From CAYJAZ01 sp964368455 (GTDB lineage: Bacteria > Desulfobacterota > Desulfovibrionia > Desulfovibrionales > Desulfovibrionaceae): DNA of 64,000 bases. The stretch spans positions 1 through 64,000 of the forward strand of contig CAYJAZ010000011.1 in assembly GCA_964368455.1 (NCBI GenBank), given 5' to 3'. The notes under the pieces were generated by a model that was not told the origin of the DNA, did no database searches, and saw only the letters and a program-made list of their open reading frames with translations. The position numbers and the translations under genes were made by a program. Below are positions 43,160 to 51,564 of the stretch, in pieces (within the stretch, counting starts at the first letter, position 1; each line of letters starts with the position of its first letter).

Positions 43160-43575
43160 TCTGCTGCAAAGTATATTTCTACAACATTAGAACCATCATC
43201 ATCGCTATAAAACTGATGATTAGAGATAGTTTTAACCAAGTGCACACCCAAACCGCCTATAGGCCTATCTTCAATGTCGAGATTGAGATCTGGTACAGTA
43301 GCATCGCCAAATGGGTCAAAACGTTTTCCCCAATCTTTTAACCAAATGGCTAAATATGGTTGTCCGTCGAAAGTAATTTTTCTTATGCCTAATTGTATAG
43401 GTTTTTCTTTGCTATCACTATCCTCATAGGCATAATTTATTACATTGATAATAATTTCTTCTAGTGCTAATTCAATCATTGAAAGTTTTGGATGAGTTTC
43501 GCCTATGTTTTTATTAATAAAATCAATGGCTAAACTCAGGTTTTCAATTTTAGCTTCAAAGGTGATATTTGGCAT
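43156..43575 (-). CDS. RsbW-like HATPase anti-sigma/switch kinase
   Basis: The start is ATG 43575 after AAAGGACT; the long frame to 43686 overlaps the STAS gene and has no ribosome site. The protein has 139 residues with the GHKL fold: N-box ELALEEIIINVINYAYED near residue 41-58 and G-boxes around WLKDWGKRFDPFGDAT and RPIGGLGVHLVKTI. The family phosphorylates STAS partners and can hold a target protein in its unphosphorylated-free state. It follows the STAS gene by 25 bases. In Bordetella a BtrW/BtrV pair of this kind controls T3SS secretion; a similar role is inferred. Confidence 0.88.
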   Translation of the reverse strand: MPNITFEAKIENLSLAIDFINKNIGETHPKLSMIELALEEIIINVINYAYEDSDSKEKPIQLGIRKITFDGQPYLAIWLKDWGKRFDPFGDATVPDLNLDIEDRPIGGLGVHLVKTISNHQFYSDDDGSNVVEIYFAAE

Positions 43576-43600
43576 TATATAGTCCTTTGTATTTTGAGGG

Positions 43601-43939
43601 CTATTCTTTAATAGATAAAAGGGCTTCGTTTTGAGTTGGGAAGATAGAAAGCATGGAGGTAAAACCAGAAACTTTAAATACTTCACTTACCATAGATTGT
43701 AAGGCACAGAAACAAATTGTTCCATTTTGTTGTTTAATCAATTTTACTATAGTCAAAACACCTCTTAATCCAGCTGAACTAATATATTCTAATCCTTCAA
43801 GATTAATGAGTAATTTTGTTTTGCCTGATTGGATAAGAGTTTTGCATTCTGTTTCAAACTCTATATTGGTTGTAGCGTCCATTCTGCCAACAACAGTAAC
43901 AATCATAACATTATTTTCTTCAACACTTGTAATTTGCAT
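43601..43939 (-). CDS. RsbV-like STAS anti-anti-sigma factor
   Basis: A 112-residue single STAS domain: MQITSVEENNVMIVTVVGRMD, LLINLEGLEYISSAGLRGVL with the phospho-acceptor serine at about Ser55, and a normal C-terminal helix. It would bind the RsbW-like partner when unphosphorylated. It lies 45 bases after sctR and 25 before the RsbW-like gene, inside the T3SS transcription unit. No PP2C phosphatase (RsbU/BtrU type) is in the window. A good ribosome site (GAGGATT) precedes the ATG. Confidence 0.9.
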   Translation of the reverse strand: MQITSVEENNVMIVTVVGRMDATTNIEFETECKTLIQSGKTKLLINLEGLEYISSAGLRGVLTIVKLIKQQNGTICFCALQSMVSEVFKVSGFTSMLSIFPTQNEALLSIKE

Positions 43940-43984
43940 AATAAATCCTCAAATTGAAATAATAAATAATCTTGTATTAAACTA

Positions 43985-44644
43985 TTAATATATCGTTTTA
44001 TAACTAAGTAAAAGGCCTTGACTGATTTTTAACCAACCCTCTAGAGTTACAAACAAAAGTAGTTTAAAAGGTAGAGAAATAGTCATTGGAGAAACCATCA
44101 TCATACCCATTGCTAACAAGATATTTGATATAATAAGGTCAATTGCAACAAAAGGCAAGTAAAGTAAAAAGCCAATTTGAAAAGCTTTTGTGAGTTCAGT
44201 TATACTAAAAGCAGGAATAAGGATAAATAAATTTTCTGCATTTATTGTTTCATGCTTGTCTACAGGCCAAATTCTTTGCGCTGTATTCATAAAAGCTTGT
44301 AAGGTGTTTTTATCTGTATTGGCAGTTAAAAATTCTCTTAAAGGTTGTGAAATATTTTGTGCAACTTCAACCATTTCTGGAATTGAGGGTTGGGTTGAAA
44401 TTTTTTGTTCAGCCAAGAGTTCTAATGTATCACTAGCAATTGGAGCCATAATAAAGATAGTAAAGATGATGGCAAGACCATTTAAGGCCATTGCTGGAGG
44501 TATTTGCTGTACACCTAGTGCGTTTCTGATAAGGCTTGTGACAACAACAATTTTAACGTATGATGTTACCATCATAAGCATAAATGGTGCTAAGCCTAAA
44601 ACAGCAAGACTACCAATGATTAAAAGAGGACTAATTTCTGACAT
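43985..44644 (-). CDS. sctR: T3SS export apparatus protein SctR
   Basis: A 219-residue inner-membrane protein (FliP/SctR family, usually 215-225). It shows ISPLLIIGSLAVLGLAPFMLMMVTSYVKIVVV (TM1-2), IRNALGVQQIPPAMALNGLAIIFTIFIMAP, the helix SITELTKAFQIGFLLYLPFVAIDLIISNILLAMGMMMVSP, and PFKLLLFVTLEGW. SctR pentamers form the base of the export pore with SctS and SctT. It is preceded by sctQ with a 2-base gap. Unlike most T3SS loci, no sctS or sctT follows; a STAS gene comes next. Confidence 0.93.
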   Translation of the reverse strand: MSEISPLLIIGSLAVLGLAPFMLMMVTSYVKIVVVTSLIRNALGVQQIPPAMALNGLAIIFTIFIMAPIASDTLELLAEQKISTQPSIPEMVEVAQNISQPLREFLTANTDKNTLQAFMNTAQRIWPVDKHETINAENLFILIPAFSITELTKAFQIGFLLYLPFVAIDLIISNILLAMGMMMVSPMTISLPFKLLLFVTLEGWLKISQGLLLSYKTIY

Positions 44645-44646
44645 AA

Positions 44647-44985
44647 CTAATCTTTTTTAACTAAAATTTCAGTAAGTTGTAAGCCGTATCTTCCTTCTAT
44701 TTCAATAATACGTGCTTTGGCAAAGGCTGTGTCTGAAATTACTAATGTTACAGGTTGTTCAGGATCTGATTCTAAGAGCATATTTGTTCCAACAGAAAGA
44801 TTTTCAAGTTCTTCTATAGTCATATTACGTCTTTCTAGTTCAAAAGAAACTCTTACTTTAATATCATTAAAATGGGCAGGAGCTTTTTGTTCTACAGCTG
44901 CTGTTTCTGCAATTGTAGGTGGACTTTCTTGTTCGTTAATTTCAGTGATATTTTCTTGGTTTTGATTTGTAACTTCTTCGCTCAT
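44647..44985 (-). CDS. Candidate internal translation product SctQ-C
   Basis: In-frame ATG at 44985 is preceded by CACAGGAAATCTCT: an AGGA element 7 bases before the ATG, exactly within the sctQ frame. The product would be the 112-residue C-terminal SpoA domain starting MSEEVTNQNQENITE. In Yersinia YscQ, Salmonella SsaQ and Shigella Spa33 an internal start yields such a fragment and it is needed for ring assembly. Here it is predicted from the ribosome site and position only. Confidence 0.65.
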   Translation of the reverse strand: MSEEVTNQNQENITEINEQESPPTIAETAAVEQKAPAHFNDIKVRVSFELERRNMTIEELENLSVGTNMLLESDPEQPVTLVISDTAFAKARIIEIEGRYGLQLTEILVKKD

Positions 44986-45744
44986 AGAGATTTCCTGTGT
45001 TAATCTATAGGTTTGAGTAAATGTTAATGTGCTTTTTTCTAAAGTGCAAATAAAAGCTGGAAGATTGTTGAAAGCATTGACACCTATAGGAAAGAAAAGA
45101 GCTGTTTTTTCCTCTGAAAGATGACTTAATGAATCAACTAAGAGTACATCGCCTTCTTCAAGATCTCTTAATTCTTCTAGAGAAAGTTCTGTAGAACCAA
45201 CTTCGATTGAACAAGGCAGAATTGTGTTTGAAAAATTTGATTTTTCAGCTGGAAGCTTTGTCAAAAGAGGAAGTATTTGTTCAATACATTCTTTAGGAAG
45301 ATAAAATACTACAGGTATTTGTAAAGAATCCACGGAGAAAGTGAAACTAAATGGATAGAGTGATTTTTTAATTCCTTGCAAGTCTTCATCGTTTGAAGTA
45401 GGTAAAAAGCTTATAGGCGTATTGAGTAGTTGAGAGAAATTTTTGAGAAGATCTTCAAAAATATATTGTGCTAAAGCTTGTTGTAGTTCTTGTGGTAAAG
45501 CTTTGTAATTTTTGATATCTTTTGTGTCTGCATGCAGGGATAAAAAAGAAAGATGAGAAAAATCTACTATTGCTATTTTATTTAATAGTTCGAGTTTTAG
45601 CGAAATAAGAGATTTGAAAGTTGGACTTTCAGGTAGATAATGCAAAGAACAAATAGTATTATTGATCTTAAATTCTAAAGATTTTAGATGCTTTATAAGA
45701 CTATTATGTAAAACAGCTTCTATAGTAGAGTATTTTTTTTTCAT
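44647..45744 (-). CDS. sctQ: T3SS cytoplasmic ring protein SctQ
   Basis: A 365-residue protein with two SpoA (surface presentation of antigens) domains, TELSLEELRDLEEGDVLLVDSL near residue 185-206 and the C-terminal MTIEELENLSVGTNMLLESD. The N-terminal 150 residues are variable, as in YscQ. SctQ forms the sorting platform beneath the injectisome. An internal ATG at residue 254 (44985) has its own ribosome site and may give a separate 112-residue C-terminal product. The adjacent upstream gene is the needle-length regulator, 44 bases away. Confidence 0.85.
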   Translation of the reverse strand: MKKKYSTIEAVLHNSLIKHLKSLEFKINNTICSLHYLPESPTFKSLISLKLELLNKIAIVDFSHLSFLSLHADTKDIKNYKALPQELQQALAQYIFEDLLKNFSQLLNTPISFLPTSNDEDLQGIKKSLYPFSFTFSVDSLQIPVVFYLPKECIEQILPLLTKLPAEKSNFSNTILPCSIEVGSTELSLEELRDLEEGDVLLVDSLSHLSEEKTALFFPIGVNAFNNLPAFICTLEKSTLTFTQTYRLTQEISMSEEVTNQNQENITEINEQESPPTIAETAAVEQKAPAHFNDIKVRVSFELERRNMTIEELENLSVGTNMLLESDPEQPVTLVISDTAFAKARIIEIEGRYGLQLTEILVKKD

Positions 45745-45788
45745 GTATCTATATTTCTTTGTTTAAAGGTTGATGTAAAAAATTAAAA

Positions 45789-46616
45789 TTATGCTTGTTC
45801 ATTGTCTTCAAATGGATTGTAATTTTGTTTTCCTTTTGATTCGCCTTGCTGATCTCCGCTACTTTGCTGAGAAACTTCAACTTTTACCTCTGAATTTGAA
45901 GTGAGCAAATTAGATTTTAGAAGATCTTGAGCAGCAACAAGAGTTTGGAAAGAATTTGCATTAGTTGTTTCAAAACGTACGGTTAGAACATTGTCAAGAG
46001 ATTTATTGACAATAACTTCAGTGCCTTGAAGGGCTTTGTCGCTTAAAAGAAGACGAACTTCATTTGAACCATCTTTATTTGTTGCTACTAAAATTCTATC
46101 GGCAATTTCTTGAACATTAATATTGCTTAAAGATTGTGAAGTATTTTGAGTTGAAGCAACATTTTGAGGCTGTTGGTTTTGGCCGAGATTTTGTTGTTGA
46201 TTGAGTGAAGCAACAAGTTGATCAGCCGAAGGCATAGAATCATTTTTTTGATTCTCTTTATTTTGATTGATAAATTTATCTGTGCCTGTGTCAGTTGACG
46301 CAAAAGATTGTGGTTTTTGCATGTTATCATCTTTAGATGATTGTTTAAATAAGCTAGGATCTAAATCGCTTTGTTTTTGTGTAAAGGCTTTTTCTGAACT
46401 TTGTTCTACTTTAAGAAAACCAGCTTTATGTGAGAGCATTTTTTCACTTTTTTGAAAAAGGGCTAGGGTAGCAGGGTCTGTTTTTTTGCCATTGAGCAAT
46501 TTATTAAAGTCTTGAATATTTTTATTATCAGCTGATGTAGCTTGTTGTGTCGCTTGAGTTTGTGAATTTTGCACATTATTTATTGCATTTTGTTGATTAT
46601 TGTTTACTGTAGACAT
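45789..46616 (-). CDS. T3SS needle-length/specificity switch protein SctP-like
   Basis: The start is ATG 46616 after AAGGAG; the frame to 46637 is not supported. The protein has 275 residues. The N-terminal 150 residues are low-complexity and rich in Gln, Asn and Ser (QQNLGQNQQPQNVASTQN), as expected for a flexible ruler. The C-terminal 100 contain EIADRILVATNKDGSNEVRLLLSDKAL and FETTNANSFQTLVAAQDLLKSNL, consistent with a T3S4/FliK-type domain that sets the switch of substrate class. It sits between sctO and sctQ, where SctP normally lies. Sequence match is weak, position strong. Confidence 0.7.
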   Translation of the reverse strand: MSTVNNNQQNAINNVQNSQTQATQQATSADNKNIQDFNKLLNGKKTDPATLALFQKSEKMLSHKAGFLKVEQSSEKAFTQKQSDLDPSLFKQSSKDDNMQKPQSFASTDTGTDKFINQNKENQKNDSMPSADQLVASLNQQQNLGQNQQPQNVASTQNTSQSLSNINVQEIADRILVATNKDGSNEVRLLLSDKALQGTEVIVNKSLDNVLTVRFETTNANSFQTLVAAQDLLKSNLLTSNSEVKVEVSQQSSGDQQGESKGKQNYNPFEDNEQA

Positions 46617-46717
46617 ACTATTTCTCCTTAGTGACAATTTTGTTGGTAGTTAATAGTATTAAGCAAAATATGTGCCATAATTACTTATATAATTAAATTA
46701 TATTAATTATAATTATT

Positions 46718-47191
46718 TTAGTCAAGCTCTTTTATTCCTGTAAATTCTTCCATTTCAAGATCTTCTAGTCTTTGAAGTTCTTTTTTTTGGATTTCTGTCC
46801 AAATTTCTTTGTGTTTTTCTATTTTTGCTGCTTCTTTTCTTGCAAAGGCAACAGCAAGTTTCGTTTTCTCGACATTTTCTTGGCATTGTGAAATTTCAAT
46901 TTTTTGTTGCTCAACCTTTGCTTCGCGTAAAGTTAAGCCTTCTTCAATGACAGCTACTTGAGATTTTACCATATCTATATCATGTAAAGTACAGGGCTTT
47001 CCCATGATTTTATTGTATTCATCTTCTATGAGTTGTGGGATGGATACTTTGTATCTTTCTGCCTCTTCTTGTAGAGGAATTAGTCTTTCTTGTTCTTGCC
47101 TTAATTTTTTTTCTTCCTTGATTAATTGAGCTTTTGCATGTTCTTCACGGTATATGCGTAAAGTGAGAAGGGCAGTAAGTGGATAGAACAT
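46718..47191 (-). CDS. sctO: T3SS stalk protein SctO
   Basis: A 157-residue, almost wholly alpha-helical, charged protein (EKKLRQEQERLIPLQEEAERYK, then EVEKTKLAVAFARKEAA-like heptads) that matches YscO/FliJ in length, coiled-coil pattern and place directly after the ATPase. SctO acts as the rotor-like stalk linking the SctN hexamer to SctV. Its ATG shares a base with the sctN stop codon, so translation is coupled. No individual motif is diagnostic. Confidence 0.8.
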   Translation of the reverse strand: MFYPLTALLTLRIYREEHAKAQLIKEEKKLRQEQERLIPLQEEAERYKVSIPQLIEDEYNKIMGKPCTLHDIDMVKSQVAVIEEGLTLREAKVEQQKIEISQCQENVEKTKLAVAFARKEAAKIEKHKEIWTEIQKKELQRLEDLEMEEFTGIKELD

Positions 47192-48507
47192 TATTGTACA
47201 ACCTGAAGCAATGCAGCTAAAGCATCTTCAAAATTAGATCTTTCATCTAAACCTTGTTTAAGATATTCATTCACAGCTTGCACTTTATCAAGAGCAAAAT
47301 CTGCTTCAGTGTCTGATCCTCTTTTGTATTCGCCTATTTGCACAAGAAGTTCGACTTCAGCATATTTTGCTAAAATCTTTCTCAATTTTTGAGCTGCTTG
47401 CTTATGCTCTTTTTGGGTAATAGCATTCATCACTCGGCTCACACTTGCTTGTATGTCTATAGCTGGATAATGGTTTGCAGAAGCAAGTTTACGTGAAAGA
47501 ATAATATGTCCGTCAAGAATAGATCTTGTTTCGTCGGCAATAGGTTCTGTCATGTCATCGCCCTCAACCAAGACAGTATAAAGAGCGGTTATTGAACCTT
47601 TATCATTATTTCCAGCTCTTTCCATAAGTTTTGGAAGTTGTGAGAAAACAGATGGTGGAAAACCACGTCTTGTTGGTGGTTCGCCTGCGGCAAGGCCAAT
47701 TTCTCTTTGTGCTCTACCAAAACGAGTAACACTGTCCATCATAAGAAGAACGCTTTTGCCTTGATCTCTAAAATATTCGGCAATTGCAGTTGAAGTGTAG
47801 GCAGCTTTTAATCTTTCCATTGAAGATCTATCTGAAGTTGACACCACTAAAACAGCTTTTTTTCTTCCTTCTTCGCCTAGATCATGTTCAATAAATTCAC
47901 GTACTTCACGTCCACGTTCACCAATAAGGGCTAAAACACATATATCAGCGGAACAACCTTTAATAATTGATGAAAGTAATGTACTCTTACCACCGCCAGC
48001 AGCAGCAAAAATACCCATTCTTTGTCCTTCGCCGCAAGTAAGCAAGCCATCTAATGCTCTTAAACCAAGAGAAATTGGTTTTGAGATAATCTTTCTTGTC
48101 ATTGGATTAGGTGCGTCGGCATAAACAGGATAACGAAGACGTGTTTTGAGAGCTGGGCCGTTGTCTAGCGGATTACCAATGCCATCCACAACTCTGCCAA
48201 GTAATTCTTCTCCAACAGGCACAGATAGAATTTCGCCTGTAGGAATAACTTCTGTAGAAGGTGAAATTCCTTGCATATCGCCTAAGGGAGTGAGTAGGGC
48301 AATATTCTTTATAAAACCAACAACTTCGGCATTGAGAGTCCAAGTATTGTTTGGATTTCTTAGAATACATAATTCGCCAACCTTAACACCAGGCACAACA
48401 GCACGAATGATAGTTCCTATCACTTGCTCCACTCTTCCTCGAACTTCAAGAGTTGAGGTGGTTCGAATGGTTTCTTCTAAGAGTTCTTCAATGTATTCAA
48501 ATGCCAT
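47191..48507 (-). CDS. sctN: T3SS ATPase SctN
   Basis: A 438-residue FliI/YscN-family ATPase. Walker A is FAAAGGGKSTLLS with Lys174; the usual GxGVGK is AAGGGK here. RGREVREFIEHDLG, SVLLMMDSVTRFGRAQREIGLAAGEPP and LAGRGFPPSVF-like TRRGFPPSVFSQLP follow. LPKLMERAGNNDKGSITALYTVLVEGDDMTEPIADE is highly conserved. SctN strips chaperones and unfolds substrates in the cytoplasm. It lies 2 bases after sctL and shares one base with sctO. Confidence 0.96.
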   Translation of the reverse strand: MAFEYIEELLEETIRTTSTLEVRGRVEQVIGTIIRAVVPGVKVGELCILRNPNNTWTLNAEVVGFIKNIALLTPLGDMQGISPSTEVIPTGEILSVPVGEELLGRVVDGIGNPLDNGPALKTRLRYPVYADAPNPMTRKIISKPISLGLRALDGLLTCGEGQRMGIFAAAGGGKSTLLSSIIKGCSADICVLALIGERGREVREFIEHDLGEEGRKKAVLVVSTSDRSSMERLKAAYTSTAIAEYFRDQGKSVLLMMDSVTRFGRAQREIGLAAGEPPTRRGFPPSVFSQLPKLMERAGNNDKGSITALYTVLVEGDDMTEPIADETRSILDGHIILSRKLASANHYPAIDIQASVSRVMNAITQKEHKQAAQKLRKILAKYAEVELLVQIGEYKRGSDTEADFALDKVQAVNEYLKQGLDERSNFEDALAALLQVVQ

Positions 48508-48509
48508 AA

Positions 48510-49124
48510 TTAATTCGACTTTACTTTTTTAAGAAGAGCGTTTTCTAAAATTGCAAGCTGTGTTTCAATGCTTGCGTCCAAAAGGCCAAGTTCACTTTCT
48601 AAAATACAATTTCCTGTTGTCATTCTTGGATCTATTGCAATATCTACATAGCTAAGACTACCAGGTGCAGATTTGAGCATGAGATCTAGAGAGTCGCGAA
48701 CAGCTTTTTCGTCTGCTGCTGAAATTTTGATTAAAACTTTTTGTTGCGAGTGAAGATTTGTGAGGGCTACTTGAATTATTTTCACTATAAGATCATTATT
48801 ATCTATTTCGCCAATAACTTTTCTTACAGCAAGCATAACAGTTTTTACAAGGGCTTCTTCAAGATTTCCTAAATAATCAATAGCGGCCATAGCGGTATCG
48901 AGCATTTTTTCGCCGTATTCCATTCTGCCTTCTAAAAGCCCTTCTTCATAGCCTTGTTTCTTTAATTCTTCGTAGGCTTTTTGAGCATCTAGTTCTATTT
49001 GTTTTGCTTTTTCTTCAGCTTTAGCAACAATTTCTTCAGCTTGAAGAAATAAGGCATAATCTTTAGCTTTAAGAATTTTTGTTTCTGGCGCTATGCGTAT
49101 ATGATTTGAATTTAGTCTAAACAT
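48510..49124 (-). CDS. sctL: T3SS stator protein SctL
   Basis: A 204-residue protein of the YscL/HrpE family, related to FliH. The N-terminal third is a helix with heptads (EEIVAKAEEKAKQIELDAQKAYEEL, GYEEGLLEGRMEYGE). The C-terminal part (KVLIKISAADEKAVRDSL, DPRMTTGNCILESELGLLDASIETQL) is typical. It links the SctN hexamer to the SctQ pods. Start choice: ATG 49124 with GAGTGG before it; GTG 49133 is an alternative three codons earlier. It overlaps the preceding sctK frame by 13-22 bases depending on start. Confidence 0.9.
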   Translation of the reverse strand: MFRLNSNHIRIAPETKILKAKDYALFLQAEEIVAKAEEKAKQIELDAQKAYEELKKQGYEEGLLEGRMEYGEKMLDTAMAAIDYLGNLEEALVKTVMLAVRKVIGEIDNNDLIVKIIQVALTNLHSQQKVLIKISAADEKAVRDSLDLMLKSAPGSLSYVDIAIDPRMTTGNCILESELGLLDASIETQLAILENALLKKVKSN

Positions 49125-49762
49125 TGTTGCCACTCACTTGTAATATCTTTTATGAGAATCTTTTTCAATGTATTGATAAGATTAGATTTTTGCCTGTCGT
49201 TAAGATTTTGTATTTCAGGACATTTTGCTTGTGAAAGTTTTGGAAGTTTTGCTTTTTCTTCTTCTGTCCAATTTTCTGCTAATAAAGTAAGAGCTTCTTG
49301 TCCATGTAATTTTATTTTATCTAAAATACTCAAATCTTGACTAAAAGAAGAGACAATTTTTGCTAGATTTTGTGCTCTGTATTGTCCTTTTTCTAAGGCA
49401 TATACATAAAGCTTTTCAGAAATTTCTTGTTTTAAAAAATGAAGCTCTTCTTTTGTTATTATTAAAGAAATTTCATTTGCATGCATACAAGTTCCAAAAT
49501 AGTAGGCAAGCATTGTTAATTCTTTTTTTGAAAGAAGAGTAAAGATTTTTTCATTTGTGGAATAATCCCATGAAAAATCAAAAGTGTTCAGATTTAGATA
49601 ATCAAGGATATCAAAGTTTTGTGAAAGAAAATCAAAAGAATTATTTTCAAATTTGACTTCTATGTTTGCAGTATCTTTATGTGCGTGATTAAACTTAGCC
49701 ACAAGCTTTTTAAAAAGCAAGGGTTTATATTTTAACATTTCATAAAAATACTCTTGGCGCAT
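49112..49762 (-). CDS. T3SS adaptor protein SctK-like
   Basis: A 216-residue cytoplasmic protein between sctJ and sctL, the regular place of YscK. Residues show a helix-rich core (FDILDYLNLNTFDFSWDYS, SKKELTMLAYYFGTCMHANEIS) and a C-terminal LINTLKKILIKDI. SctK bridges the SctD ring and SctQ in Yersinia and Salmonella. Family identity rests on position, size and local pattern, not on a motif. Its end overlaps sctL. Confidence 0.75.
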   Translation of the reverse strand: MRQEYFYEMLKYKPLLFKKLVAKFNHAHKDTANIEVKFENNSFDFLSQNFDILDYLNLNTFDFSWDYSTNEKIFTLLSKKELTMLAYYFGTCMHANEISLIITKEELHFLKQEISEKLYVYALEKGQYRAQNLAKIVSSFSQDLSILDKIKLHGQEALTLLAENWTEEEKAKLPKLSQAKCPEIQNLNDRQKSNLINTLKKILIKDITSEWQQCLD

Positions 49763-49791
49763 AGCATTCCTCTATAGAATTAGAAAATTAA

Positions 49792-50532
49792 TTAACCGTC
49801 TTTATTGACTTTCTTTGAAAAATCTTTATAAGCATTTGAATTAAGGAAGAATTTTTTGAGAGGATAAATAAGGATATTGAGAAGAATTGCAAGTGCTAAG
49901 CCAATTCCAAGAAGAGAAAAATCAAAACCGCTGCTTTTTGCAGGAGGAACTGTGACATCGTCTCTAGCAGGGACAAGCATAACTGAAACTTTATCAGGAG
50001 TAAGGTCGGCAACAGCACCAGCTGTGAGTTCTTTGATCTTTGGTACAAAGTTTACAACAGAAGAATCAGGTGTATGACGCACGAAAACAGAAGCACTTGC
50101 TTCTGTGACTTTATTTGTTACTGTGTCGATTTCGTTGAGAACTATATGCACTCTTGCATTGAGAACGCCGTCTATTCTGGAAAAAGTGTCTGAAAGTTCT
50201 TGTGAAATAGCGTAAGCGAGGCGAGATTTTTCTTCATTTGCCGAAGCAATCATACTATCGCCACTAAAAACAGAACCTAAACTTTGGTATTCTTCTTGTG
50301 GAAGAGAATTTTCTTTTAATATTTCTAAGGCTTGCACCATCTGTTCTTTATTGACAGTTATGGCAAAGCCAGCCTTTCCTAAAGAAAGTTTTTCGGCATC
50401 AATACCACGTTTTAAAAGGGTAGAGAGCATGAGATTAGCTTGGTTTTCGCTTAAGGCTGAATAAAGTTCTACACTATTACAAGCAGTAAGTAGGAAGCAT
50501 AGCATAATCAAGCATAGCTTTAATTTTTTCAT
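49792..50532 (-). CDS. sctJ: T3SS inner-ring lipoprotein SctJ
   Basis: A 246-residue protein with lipoprotein signal MKKLKLCLIMLCFLLTACNS (lipobox LTAC, Cys18). The first ring-building motif is VELYSALSENQANLMLSTLLKRGIDA, the second SLPQEEYQSLGSVFSGDSMIASANEEKSRLAYAISQELSDTFSRIDGVLNARVHIVL. A C-terminal transmembrane helix (SLLGIGLALAILLNILIYPL) is near 206-226. This is the standard YscJ/PrgK architecture and size. It forms the inner-membrane ring with SctD. Confidence 0.95.
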   Translation of the reverse strand: MKKLKLCLIMLCFLLTACNSVELYSALSENQANLMLSTLLKRGIDAEKLSLGKAGFAITVNKEQMVQALEILKENSLPQEEYQSLGSVFSGDSMIASANEEKSRLAYAISQELSDTFSRIDGVLNARVHIVLNEIDTVTNKVTEASASVFVRHTPDSSVVNFVPKIKELTAGAVADLTPDKVSVMLVPARDDVTVPPAKSSGFDFSLLGIGLALAILLNILIYPLKKFFLNSNAYKDFSKKVNKDG

Positions 50533-50561
50533 AAAAACCTCTACCTTTATAGAAATATGAG

Positions 50562-51143
50562 TTAATCTTTTTGTTTGAGTAAGTTTTCTAAACCTTGTGA
50601 AACTGTTTGTGAAACTTTCATACCTGTTTGTGACTGTGAGTTGAGAATACCAAGAATGTATTGGATTCTAAACAATTCTACTTGTGTGATTTGAGCACCA
50701 TGTTGTGAAAAATTTTCAGCAATTGTTGTCAATTCTTTAAGAAGATCTTCTTGTCTAGCAGGATTATTTGCTTCAAAATTATTTTGAGCTTCAGAAATAT
50801 CTTTTCGAAAACTTGCTCTTGCGTCAAGGGATTGAGATTCTGAACTTTGGCTCACGTCATAGACTTTGCCAGTTTCAGAATCTATCCCTTGTGTTTTTTG
50901 ATTTTGAGAATAGTTTTGATCGTGCTCAAACTGTACTTTTGAATAAGCATTTTGCTCATTCTCATTCATTGCATATTGACTTTGTTGGTCATTTGCTTGT
51001 GAATTTGAATTTTGCATAGCATCTTCAAAAGCTTGAATCAACTCCTTGCTAGGTGCGGCAGGAGCATCACTTTTTAGGCCAGTTCCTTGTGCATTACCTA
51101 GTTCTGATAGAGCTGTAAGCAGTTTTGATTCGAGCATAGCCAT
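50562..51143 (-). CDS. T3SS inner rod protein SctI-like
   Basis: A 193-residue protein, longer than usual (about 80-150). The C-terminal 45 residues match the YscI/HrpB rod region: QITQVELFRIQYILGILNSQSQTGMKVSQTVSQGLENLLKQ. The N-terminal part is rich in Gln, Asn and Ser and begins MAMLESKLLTALSELGNAQG. Position between sctG-like and sctJ genes fits. The long variable N-terminus is unusual and may affect rod assembly or early-substrate recognition. Confidence 0.82.
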   Translation of the reverse strand: MAMLESKLLTALSELGNAQGTGLKSDAPAAPSKELIQAFEDAMQNSNSQANDQQSQYAMNENEQNAYSKVQFEHDQNYSQNQKTQGIDSETGKVYDVSQSSESQSLDARASFRKDISEAQNNFEANNPARQEDLLKELTTIAENFSQHGAQITQVELFRIQYILGILNSQSQTGMKVSQTVSQGLENLLKQKD

Positions 51144-51147
51144 AATA

Positions 51148-51516
51148 CTATCCTAATTCTTTGAGAAGTCCTTGAGCTAAATCGAATGCTTCGGCTTGGC
51201 TTTCACTCACTTTTAATGCTTCTTCTTTAGCTTTGAACGATTGTTCAGATAAATAATAGCATAAGGCAAGCAAAGCACGGGCTTCTTCGTCATTTTCATT
51301 TTTTTCTAAAACCTTTTTAAGGCCTTCTTCACTTTCTTCAAATTTGTCTAACATCATAGCTGTTAGAGCCTTACCAAGAAGAGCAGGAGTATTTTCCTTG
51401 TTCTCTAGAAGAATGGCGTCAAATATGCTATTAGCAGGGATAATGAATCCTTGATGAGCTATTGTGAAACCAATATCTAGAAGTCTTTGTATCTGTGATT
51501 GTTGTAAAACAGCCAT
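51148..51516 (-). CDS. T3SS needle chaperone SctG-like (TPR)
   Basis: A 122-residue protein with tandem helical repeats typical of YscG/PscG (LLGKALTAMMLDKFEESEEGLKKVL, EARALLALCYYLSEQSFKAKEEAL). It lies 48 bases after sctF and 4 before sctI. In Yersinia and Pseudomonas YscE-YscG jointly cap the needle subunit in the cytoplasm. A small YscE-like gene lies on the other side of sctF, so the full pair is present. Confidence 0.78.
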   Translation of the reverse strand: MAVLQQSQIQRLLDIGFTIAHQGFIIPANSIFDAILLENKENTPALLGKALTAMMLDKFEESEEGLKKVLEKNENDEEARALLALCYYLSEQSFKAKEEALKVSESQAEAFDLAQGLLKELG

Positions 51517-51564
51517 AATTTACCTTTTATTGGTTATAGTTGAAAGACATTGAATAAGTAAAAA

